A DNA stretch of 7,518 nt from Rickettsiales bacterium (GTDB taxonomy: Bacteria; Pseudomonadota; Alphaproteobacteria; Rickettsiales; UBA1997), in assembly GCA_031283795.1 (NCBI GenBank), contig JAITBB010000064.1:1-7518 (forward strand). The letters run 5' to 3'. Positions within the stretch are counted from its first letter, which is position 1. Each line of letters opens with the position of its first letter. A program made the position numbers and the translations under genes. The notes under the pieces were generated by a model. It made no database searches and was not told the origin of the DNA. It saw nothing but the letters and a program-made list of their open reading frames with translations. Positions 1 through 5,494 of this stretch are shown one piece after another.

Positions 1-1157
1 GGAGGAAAATTATAGTGCAGCATGAATGTTTCTCTAAACAGATCTACTCCTACACCGTCAACAATCTGCTCGTCATAGCTGGAACCCAGTGTTAGGGCGC
101 ACAGCGACTGTGTCTCACCCCGAGTAAAGAGGGCTGAACCATGCACTGCCGATCTTGGAAGAATATCAACCTCTGTTTCGATGGGTCTAACCTGGTCCCG
201 ATCTCTACCATCGATTCGTTTTCCGGTTGTCAGCAGTTTCTGTCGAACAACATCCTTCTCAACGTGTTTAAATGCAAAGTCTACACTGTTCTGTAGAGAC
301 TCATCAGATCCCTCGGGAACAAATTTCTCCACAACTCTATCCCTAAGATTCTGCAGGGCACAGGTTCTCTCCTGTTTACCGGTAATCTGAAAGACCCGGG
401 CCAGATCTTCCCTTATGAAATCGCTAATTTCTTTCTCCAGATCAGGATTACTCTCGTCGCTGGCCCTGAGTTTCTCCACAGGGAGTTCAGAGGCAAGATC
501 ATTTATCATGGCCACCACCGGCTTCAGAGAGTTGTGGGCAAACTGTACCGCCAGCAGCATTTCGGCTTCGGACAGCTCCTTCACCTCCGACTCAACCATA
601 AGCACCGAGTCCTCTGTACCAGCTACCACCAGGTCTAGTCTTCCATTATTCTCAAAGGGCTTTGCCGGATTTAGAACAAATTCACCATCTCTATAGCCAA
701 CCCTAACGGCAGCGGTTGGACCGTCAAAGGCGACCTTCGACAGAGTCAAAGCTGCAGAGGCCGCTATGCTCGCGAGCACCTCTACCGGGAAATTTTCATC
801 ACAGGAGAGCAGTGTACAGAATATATTCGTCTCATACCTGTAGTTCGAGGAGAAAAGCGGTCTTATTGGTCTGTCAATTAGTCTCGAAATCAGCACCTCA
901 CGCTCGCTTGGCTTGGTTTCCCTCTTTATAAAGCCCGGAGGTATCTGACCAGCCGCATAGAACCTCTCTAGATAGGACACAGTCAGAGGGACAAAATCTA
1001 TTCCCGTGGTTTCCTTTGTCGCTACGGTCACATTGGCCATAATTATCGTATCCCCCGCTCTGGCCACAACACTACTTGCCTGTCTTCCCATCTTACCAGT
1101 CTCCAGGCTCAACGAGATGTCCCCCCAGGCAATCTTCTTTCTTCTAATATTAAACAT
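1..1157 (-). CDS. pnp: Polyribonucleotide nucleotidyltransferase (PNPase), N-terminal part; runs off the left edge
   Basis: PNPase degrades RNA 3' to 5' using phosphate and works in the cytoplasm as a trimer, usually with RNase E in a degradosome. About 385 of roughly 700 residues are visible. The first RNase PH-like domain starts with ETGKMGRQASS (residues 19-29), followed by GQIPPGFIKRE (70-80) and SRLIDRPIRPLF (91-102), the last two being the usual RNA-binding loop and core signature. An alphaproteobacterial-type RLDLVVAGTEDSVLMVESE lies at 173-191. A helical linker covers about 235-305. The second RNase PH domain opens with TGKRIDGRD (311-319) and continues through FTRGETQ (344-350) to MLHYNFPP at the edge; the catalytic core and KH/S1 domains lie outside. 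The ATG at 1155-1157 is preceded in frame by a stop, so the start is secure. A weak AGG site overlaps the rpsO stop codon 10 nt upstream, which suggests translational coupling to rpsO. Confidence 0.97.
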   Translation of the reverse strand, partial: MFNIRRKKIAWGDISLSLETGKMGRQASSVVARAGDTIIMANVTVATKETTGIDFVPLTVSYLERFYAAGQIPPGFIKRETKPSEREVLISRLIDRPIRPLFSSNYRYETNIFCTLLSCDENFPVEVLASIAASAALTLSKVAFDGPTAAVRVGYRDGEFVLNPAKPFENNGRLDLVVAGTEDSVLMVESEVKELSEAEMLLAVQFAHNSLKPVVAMINDLASELPVEKLRASDESNPDLEKEISDFIREDLARVFQITGKQERTCALQNLRDRVVEKFVPEGSDESLQNSVDFAFKHVEKDVVRQKLLTTGKRIDGRDRDQVRPIETEVDILPRSAVHGSALFTRGETQSLCALTLGSSYDEQIVDGVGVDLFRETFMLHYNFP

Positions 1158-1167
1158 TTAAATCTAC

Positions 1168-1506
1168 CTAATTGTTTTTATCCGTCTCAGATTTACTATT
1201 TTTGCTGTCAACACTGGGCCGATTTTTTGCCCTGGCCCCTTTGGAGGCCAAAGCCTCTACTAATTTCCTGTATCTATCCGGCGATTGCCTCTGTAGATAC
1301 TTGAGCAGCCTCTTTTTTCTGGCAACCAGAATCATAAGCCCATTCCTTGAAGAAAAATCCTTCGTATGAACCTTCGCATGCTCAGTCAAATTCTTTATTC
1401 TTTCGGTTATGATTGCACACTGGACCTCCACCGATCCAGTATCATTCTCGCTAACGGCAAATCCCTCCATCAGCTTCCTCTTTGTCTCCTTTGAAACACT
1501 AGACAT
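1168..1506 (-). CDS. rpsO: 30S ribosomal protein S15, with a C-terminal tail
   Basis: S15 is a primary 16S rRNA-binding protein that nucleates assembly of the 30S platform. The hallmark SENDTGSVEVQ is at residues 19-29, followed by TERIKNLTEH (34-43) and RKKRLLKYLQRQSPDRYRKLVEAL (63-86). The protein has 112 residues where the family usually has about 89. The excess is a hydrophilic tail from about residue 90, rich in Lys, Ser, Asn and Asp. In the conserved loop usually written DHHSRRGL the sequence is DFSSRNGL (50-57), so the two His and one Arg of the common form are replaced. The start has a good site (GGTGAG) a few bases upstream. It lies 10 nt upstream of pnp, the usual rpsO-pnp operon. 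Identity is certain; the meaning of the tail is unknown. Confidence 0.97.
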   Translation of the reverse strand: MSSVSKETKRKLMEGFAVSENDTGSVEVQCAIITERIKNLTEHAKVHTKDFSSRNGLMILVARKKRLLKYLQRQSPDRYRKLVEALASKGARAKNRPSVDSKNSKSETDKNN

Positions 1507-1508
1507 CT

Positions 1509-1554
1509 CTCACCTTTTGAGTTTACTAAAACGACGCGGAAAACCACCTCAAAA
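1509..1554 (-). promoter_or_regulatory. rpsO leader with alternative pairings next to the ribosome binding site
   Basis: In the minus-strand transcript, UUUUGAG (1554-1548) is complementary over 7 bases to CUCAAAA (1521-1515), which directly abuts the GGUGAG ribosome binding site. The same CUCA (1521-1518) can pair instead with UGAG (1512-1509), which would cover that site. The two pairings exclude each other. S15 of E. coli represses its own mRNA through a leader fold, so an autoregulatory leader is a reasonable guess, but I see no proven S15 target here. I see no convincing -35/-10 pair in 1507-1610. Confidence 0.35.
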
Positions 1555-1610
1555 TGCAGTCCCCGACATCAGCATAGAGTGGCAAAATAAAAAATCTAGT
1601 CCAAGAATTC

Positions 1611-1649
1611 TTTTTTTAAAAATATGCAGATTTATCCAACAGTCTGCAT
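1611..1649 (-). terminator. Rho-independent-like terminator after the protease-like gene
   Basis: Read on the minus strand, ATGCAGA (1649-1643) and TCTGCAT (1630-1624) form a perfect 7-bp stem around a 12-nt loop. One A and then five T (1622-1618) and an A tract follow. The hairpin begins about 40 nt beyond the stop of the 515-codon gene and separates it from rpsO. The stem is modest and AT-rich at the ends, so termination may be partial. Confidence 0.5.
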
Positions 1650-1689
1650 TCTAGAGACTGGCCCCCGGGCGGCAGATTATTTTTTGCTG

Positions 1690-3237
1690 CTACCACCTCC
1701 CTATATCACGAATCCCAGTGCCCCGCTCCATAGGCAGTATATTGCCGTTGTGCTGTGGATGCGGAGACGTGTGAGTTTGTTCAAAGGCACTGACCGCTCT
1801 TTTAACCTCCTCTATCCCCACTATTTTCTCAATTTCTTCCTGAACTATTTCCGTCTGCATTCTAGCCAGTGGCCCATTATCTGCTAGGGCTGCTAAAGCT
1901 TCGAAGCCATTAACCATGTTATTCCTTGGTTTTTCCGACTTCCCAAAACCATTGCCATTAATGAACTTCATATTTTCGTTCTTCCCCACCTCTCTAGACA
2001 AAAATGCCTGTAACTCTCTGTCTACACCGTCACCCCTAGGATCTATGTGTAATACCACCACCTCTTCTGTAATTGGGTCGCGGAACACCCGAACCGGAAT
2101 AAAACTGTTGTCATCTTCGCCCACCTTAAAGACTAGACTATACGAATTACCTTTATCTATCTGTCCCAGTATAGAACCCTCCTCCAGAGGATTATCATAA
2201 TCCGTAATGCTAAAATTTACCTCCTTCACATCAACTGTTCGGCCGTCATCCGTCAGGCCGACTTCGCCTATGGACAACTCTGAAAATTCCGGGTTGTCAT
2301 GGATCAACGTAACCATAAGTGATTCAATACCCAGCGGAGCCTCTTCAATGAGACTCGCCACCTCTTCGTAGCTATAATTGTTATTTTCCTGGACATGGAG
2401 CAGATACTCCAGTTCCTCCATTACCAGATCATCAGTCATATTTTCCAGGAGCTCACTGATGCGCATCTCGACGTACCTCTTGACAATCGACGGAGGCACA
2501 TCCCTCTCTGGGCTGGAAATGGCAACTGCCTGTTCCGGGATACCGATAGAGAGATCCACTAGAGATAATTCAGAATTAACTTTAATGAAATTGTCCAGTC
2601 CCCCACAGTCTCTTATTCCGTTCTCTATTCTGTCGAACAGGCCACCCCTTACCTGAGATGCCAATGATCGAAGAGCACAGGTTGTGCCATCATTCTGCTG
2701 CATAACCCCTGGCTGATTCTCCACATTTACTATTCTTAGATTATCACCAAATTGCCCTCTGATATATTCTTTAAATTCTTCGCTCACCTCTCCCTGGATG
2801 GAATCTCTATATAGTACCACCATTTCGTTTGTCTCTGGATCACGAAAAACTCTAGAGGCTACAAAGTGTGAACCCCCCGAAAAAGCACTCTCACCCTTTC
2901 CAAGAGTAAAAATAATACTACAGTTTTTTTTACCATCAATTTGATTCAGTATATCTACATCCGTCTGGATCATATCGGTTCTGTAGAGGTTTAAGCTATG
3001 AATCAGGATATTGCTACCAAGTGATAGCCCAAGCTCCGGGGTCCTTTGTAAAATCATCCCAATCTCAACATCCTCGACGAATCTATCCACTCTATCACCG
3101 ATAATACTTTCAGAATTCGGGTAGTAATCTCCCCCTTCATTATCGTGTCTAACTTCCAAATATGTCTCTACCAGAGAGTTAAATATACCCTCATCTCCTT
3201 CGAGATCAAGAATCTCAGCCTGATCAGCTATTTTCAT
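1690..3237 (-). CDS. CE-clan cysteine protease / deubiquitinase-like protein with a second, degenerate protease core
   Basis: Residues about 100-195 match the CE-clan (Ulp1/C48-type) catalytic pattern in order: GGSHF with H124 entering a beta strand, a hairpin (FRDPETNE), VVLYRDS with D145, then QQNDGTTC with Q181 exactly six residues before C187, as in Ulp1. Members cleave ubiquitin or ubiquitin-like conjugates, or in the related YopJ group acetylate host proteins; the Asp-Ser after the strand favours the protease type. C187 is followed by Ala rather than the usual Gly. A helical stretch (about 250-310) leads to a second copy (about 355-454) with strong similarity but no catalytic His or Cys; there is no cysteine after residue 211. 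No signal peptide or membrane segment is visible. The ATG has a strong GGAGG 5 nt upstream. Likely secreted into a host without Sec, by inference. Exact family and substrate are unknown. Confidence 0.68.
   Translation of the reverse strand: MKIADQAEILDLEGDEGIFNSLVETYLEVRHDNEGGDYYPNSESIIGDRVDRFVEDVEIGMILQRTPELGLSLGSNILIHSLNLYRTDMIQTDVDILNQIDGKKNCSIIFTLGKGESAFSGGSHFVASRVFRDPETNEMVVLYRDSIQGEVSEEFKEYIRGQFGDNLRIVNVENQPGVMQQNDGTTCALRSLASQVRGGLFDRIENGIRDCGGLDNFIKVNSELSLVDLSIGIPEQAVAISSPERDVPPSIVKRYVEMRISELLENMTDDLVMEELEYLLHVQENNNYSYEEVASLIEEAPLGIESLMVTLIHDNPEFSELSIGEVGLTDDGRTVDVKEVNFSITDYDNPLEEGSILGQIDKGNSYSLVFKVGEDDNSFIPVRVFRDPITEEVVVLHIDPRGDGVDRELQAFLSREVGKNENMKFINGNGFGKSEKPRNNMVNGFEALAALADNGPLARMQTEIVQEEIEKIVGIEEVKRAVSAFEQTHTSPHPQHNGNILPMERGTGIRDIGRW
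1876..2955 (-). repeat. Internal domain duplication within the protease-like gene (protein level)
   Basis: Residues 95-195 and 355-454 of the encoded protein are diverged copies. ILNQID (96-101) pairs with ILGQID (356-361), and RVFRDPETNEMVVLYRD (129-145) pairs with RVFRDPITEEVVVLHID (383-399), 12 of 17 identical without gaps. A further match, ALRSLA (188-193) to ALAALA (447-452), closes the block. Similarity begins slightly earlier (RTPELGLSLG, 65-74; DNPEFSELSIGE, 314-325). In the second copy H124 corresponds to S378, D145 to D399 (kept), and the Cys position to a non-Cys residue. Confidence 0.75.
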
Positions 3238-3242
3238 ATGGT

Positions 3243-3294
3243 CCTCCGTTCTTTGATTCCGAAAGAGTTCCCTTTCTCTAGGAACTCAACTTTC
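3243..3294 (-). promoter_or_regulatory. 5' leader hairpin and strong ribosome binding site of the protease-like gene
   Basis: In the transcript, GAGTTCC (3287-3281) pairs with GGAACTC (3271-3265) around a 9-nt loop. A further GAAA/TTTC pairing (3294-3291 with 3264-3261) continues the stem past a 3-nt bulge, giving about 11 bp in all. No T run follows, so this is not a terminator. The ribosome binding site GGAGG (3247-3243) lies 13 nt beyond the stem and 5 nt before the ATG, outside the paired region. It may stabilise the mRNA or be a protein- or RNA-binding site. Confidence 0.5.
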
Positions 3295-3306
3295 TGTGAC
3301 TAGGAA

Positions 3307-3335
3307 AGTACTAGTACTCCGCCTATATATGTCAA
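3307..3335 (-). promoter_or_regulatory. Candidate promoter and 12-bp palindromic operator for the protease-like gene
   Basis: On the minus strand a consensus -35, TTGACA (3335-3330), stands 16-18 nt before a position with no good -10. That position is instead filled by the perfect palindrome AGTACTAGTACT (3318-3307). A poor -10 under a perfect palindrome is the usual arrangement of a promoter controlled by a dimeric regulator. Transcription starting near 3300 would give a leader of about 60 nt that includes the hairpin. This is an inference from spacing only; no regulator gene is in the window. Confidence 0.4.
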
Positions 3336-3369
3336 ATATTTATTTTATAAGCGATAATTATTAGAATAA

Positions 3370-3388
3370 TCGATGGCTAGGTCATCGA
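3370..3388 (-). terminator. Weak hairpin over the stop codon of the phosphoesterase gene
   Basis: TCGATG and CATCGA form a 6-bp stem with a 7-nt loop that spans the TAG stop. On the minus strand it is followed by an AT-rich stretch (TTATTCTAATAATTATC) rather than a clean T run. It may be a weak terminator or nothing. If it is leaky, the protease-like gene could be partly cotranscribed with the phosphoesterase gene. Confidence 0.25.
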
Positions 3389-4993
3389 GGGGATCTGGAT
3401 TCTCAACGCAGAGCGTACCAATTTAAAACCCTCTAGAGCTCTATTTTCTATATCTTTGGGTGTCAGAGCACTGGTCTCTGAAAATGGAGAAATATCCGGA
3501 GAAAAAACCTGCTCCCCCTTGAACAGTGAACCATTGGCCAAAAAATAGTGGGCCATCGTTAGCCCCCCATTATGGCAGGACGATCTGAAAGAGTCTATGT
3601 AGGATATTCTCCCCCCTATTTCTGGAGCTGGTATCCATTTTCTATTGTTTTCACTTGGATCGTGTCCAAGTATGTACTTTACTCCTGGTATTAGATTCTT
3701 TTCCTTCGTCTCAGGAGATCTTCTCTGCCAAGTTATACTTCCGCGGTGATTTCTACCAGAACCACCTCCATTCATGATTTCGACTATTCCCTGCTCTCCC
3801 GGCAGCATATCCGGGACAGTGTCCTCTGAGTTCACACTTTGTCCTATCATTCTCTCGTGCCTCTCGATCAATTCGACTCTAATAATGTTAAACTCATTCA
3901 GCGCCACCACCAACATTTCTATCTGTTCTTCGGTGAGCTTCTTTGATTTGGACACAAGCACTGCTAGGGTTCTCAGTTCTACTGCCAGATTCTGTATCTT
4001 TCCCTTTAGCAGCCGGTCCGCAGAGCCATTCCATCCCTTTGACTTCTGAAATGCTTCAACCATGCTATCAAAGTACCCAGATAGTGTAGCGATCATCTCC
4101 ACTGTTATGAGCGCATGGGAAAAAATTGTTCTCCCAATTCTATGGACGAGACACAGTGATCCCCCCTTCACAGCAGCTCTGATGGCCTCCACAATGACTC
4201 TAAATTTCTCTCTGCTATTTGCGCTGATACCCTCTGCAGAGGTGTTATAGTCGGTCGAGAATGTGTGATTTTTACACATGATGGCATCCAGAATACTGGA
4301 TTCACTACCCATAATGTAAAAATTTTCATGATTTCCAACGATTATCCGGGGACTGGGGGACTCCGGAAATTGTTCGCTGTACATCTGACCAAGACGCAGA
4401 ATCAAAAAAATCGTCTGTTCGGACTGCTGCGCTCCATCGGAAAAGTCACCACAGTTAATGTATCTGCCATATTTCTCTGTGGGAATCACACTGGGTAGTA
4501 GCTGTACACGTCGCATCAATTCGATAAAACTAGCTTCTCCGATCCCTTTCCTGCACACCTCTAGATCACCCAAACTGTACTCTCTACCCTCTAAGGGATC
4601 ATAGAAGACCATTCCCACTGGATTTTCCCCATCAAATGCCACCATACCGGTCCTGAGCAGAGTGTTCAGCAGTGCAGCAAGGTCACCATGCACGTCCGTT
4701 TCGAAAACAAATTCCTCGGGTCCGAGTCCAGAACTCTTCTCCGGTTTAATGGTTAGACAACCAAGAATTACGTACACAAGACTGGTGATTCTAGTTTCTA
4801 TCTGTTCCACACTGGCAGTCCTGAGCCGCTCTGTAACTTTTCTCCTGTCATCCTCACCCAGCTCCTCGATTCCCATTTTTGCCACCAGTCCCGCTATAAT
4901 GTCTCTACTATAGTACTTCTCAATGGTCGTAGCGTAAAAATCTAGAATCATCCCTACTAGGTCTTCCAGATTTTCCAGTTTCTCCAATGGCAT
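3377..4993 (-). CDS. PPP-family (calcineurin-like) metallophosphoesterase, eukaryotic-like
   Basis: Every metal-binding motif of the PPP/calcineurin-like superfamily is present in order: TDVHGD (residues 99-104; D100, H102), CGDFSDG (181-187; D183, D186), VGNHE (219-223; N221, H222), FSHA (291-294; H293) and LGHDP (442-446; H444), then GGRISYIDSFRS (460-471), the usual closing strand. Members remove phosphate from Ser/Thr or Tyr or from nucleotides using two metal ions. Oddities: the second motif is normally GDxxDRG, and here Arg-Gly is Gly-Ala, so a residue that normally binds phosphate is missing. There is an extra stretch of about 50 residues between the first two motifs, and a helical insertion of about 100 residues (about 300-400) before the last His. 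The length of 538 is well above the 220-330 of simple members. No signal peptide is visible. The start has only a weak site (AGAGAG). Likely an active phosphatase of unknown target; an effector role is inferred from the neighbours. Confidence 0.78.
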   Translation of the reverse strand: MPLEKLENLEDLVGMILDFYATTIEKYYSRDIIAGLVAKMGIEELGEDDRRKVTERLRTASVEQIETRITSLVYVILGCLTIKPEKSSGLGPEEFVFETDVHGDLAALLNTLLRTGMVAFDGENPVGMVFYDPLEGREYSLGDLEVCRKGIGEASFIELMRRVQLLPSVIPTEKYGRYINCGDFSDGAQQSEQTIFLILRLGQMYSEQFPESPSPRIIVGNHENFYIMGSESSILDAIMCKNHTFSTDYNTSAEGISANSREKFRVIVEAIRAAVKGGSLCLVHRIGRTIFSHALITVEMIATLSGYFDSMVEAFQKSKGWNGSADRLLKGKIQNLAVELRTLAVLVSKSKKLTEEQIEMLVVALNEFNIIRVELIERHERMIGQSVNSEDTVPDMLPGEQGIVEIMNGGGSGRNHRGSITWQRRSPETKEKNLIPGVKYILGHDPSENNRKWIPAPEIGGRISYIDSFRSSCHNGGLTMAHYFLANGSLFKGEQVFSPDISPFSETSALTPKDIENRALEGFKLVRSALRIQIPSMT

Positions 4994-5026
4994 AATAATC
5001 TCTCTGTCTGTTTAGAGGTATTTGTT

Positions 5027-5254
5027 CTAAAAATCGCCTTTTTCCAGGAGAATAGATTTAATTTCGATAAATACAAGAGACAACGGTAGTTTAACTGGAT
5101 TTGTACCATAATAATCAATCGACGAGTTGTCGTCACGGCTCCATGAAAAGCGCACATCTGTGTACAAATTCCAGAAAGACTGTGCCCAACCTATCATAGC
5201 AGATGAGGATGCGATGGAATTCTTCGGGTTGCCGAAAAGTCCATTCAATAGCAC
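5027..5254 (-). CDS. Possible small hypothetical protein (75 aa, GTG start)
   Basis: The frame begins with GTG, preceded closely by GGAGAGGA, a good ribosome binding site, and ends 33 nt before the start of the phosphoesterase gene on the same strand, so it could be the first gene of that unit. The product would be aromatic-rich in the middle (FWNLYTDVRFSW, near residues 27-38) and end in a hydrophobic strand-like stretch (PLSLVFIEIKSILLEKGDF). No family is recognised. It overlaps the opposite-strand small frame, and upstream of the GTG the frame reads like non-coding sequence. Confidence 0.3.
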   Translation of the reverse strand: MLLNGLFGNPKNSIASSSAMIGWAQSFWNLYTDVRFSWSRDDNSSIDYYGTNPVKLPLSLVFIEIKSILLEKGDF

Positions 5255-5444
5255 TTCCTCTCCACACGGCTCTCTACCCCAACCCCTGAAAGATCTTCTG
5301 TTTCTCCCGGAGGAACAATTGGACCAATCTCTGCACCCTCAGATCGATTTCCCTCTGAGAAAGATTAATTTAGGGCTAGATCCGGCGCAGACCAGAAAAG
5401 TTTTTCCCGAGGAATCTGGCCTGCACGCATATCTTGCATTATAA
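5214..5444 (+). CDS. Possible small hypothetical protein (76 aa from ATG; open back to a TTG at 5127)
   Basis: The frame is open from 5115 to its TAA at 5442-5444. The only ATG is at 5214, with a weak upstream GAGG; a TTG at 5127 would give 105 residues. The product would be rich in Pro and Leu (SLPQPLKDLLFLPEEQLDQS, then LGLDPAQTRKVFPEESGLHA). It ends about 50 nt before the MORN gene on the same strand, so it could be a short upstream partner. No family is recognised. From the ATG it still overlaps the opposite-strand small frame by about 40 nt. Confidence 0.3.
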   Translation: MEFFGLPKSPFNSTSSPHGSLPQPLKDLLFLPEEQLDQSLHPQIDFPLRKINLGLDPAQTRKVFPEESGLHAYLAL

Positions 5445-5475
5445 TTACACTACTGTACATAAATGCTACCTGTAC
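5434..5475 (+). promoter_or_regulatory. Candidate promoter region of the MORN gene
   Basis: Two readings compete. A perfect TATAAT (5440-5445) overlaps the stop of the small plus frame but has only a poor -35 (around CTGGCC). Alternatively TTGCAT (5434-5439) pairs with TACATA (5456-5461), 16 nt apart, preceded by a TG. A direct repeat CTGTAC (5453-5458 and 5470-5475) surrounds the likely start of transcription. The gene's ribosome binding site GGAG (5487-5490) lies 4 nt before the ATG. Confidence 0.35.
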
Positions 5476-5494
5476 GGAACAATAATGGAGAGAA

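Larger units (their letters stand above)
4994..5494. other. Divergent intergenic region between the phosphoesterase and MORN genes
   Basis: These 501 bases lie between two genes that point away from each other and must hold promoters for both. No tRNA, terminator or insertion-sequence end is evident. A weak minus-strand pair for the phosphoesterase gene may be TTGTCT with TAAATC 17 nt on (around 5058-5086). Two small frames on opposite strands overlap here and are listed separately; at most one is likely real. The region could also be the remnant of a decayed gene. Confidence 0.5.

Noticed and set aside
1172..2656. Several plus-strand frames of 65-94 codons opposite rpsO and the protease-like gene
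   Set aside because: Each lies fully or mostly antisense to a gene with recognised motifs, is Ser/Leu/Phe-rich in the way antisense frames are, and has no clear ribosome binding site.
1690..3237. A cytoplasmic incompatibility factor of the CidB type
   Set aside because: CidB also carries a CE-clan domain, but no CidA-like partner lies upstream, the protein is much shorter, and the CE motif alone does not support that call.
3261..3294. Terminator for the phosphoesterase gene
   Set aside because: The stem is strong but is followed by GGAATCAAAGAACGGAGG with no T run, and it lies downstream of a good promoter; it fits a leader structure better.
4957..5157. A 66-codon minus frame overlapping the start of the phosphoesterase gene
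   Set aside because: It runs into the coding start of the larger gene in another frame and has an implausible composition; the 75-codon frame beside it is the better candidate.
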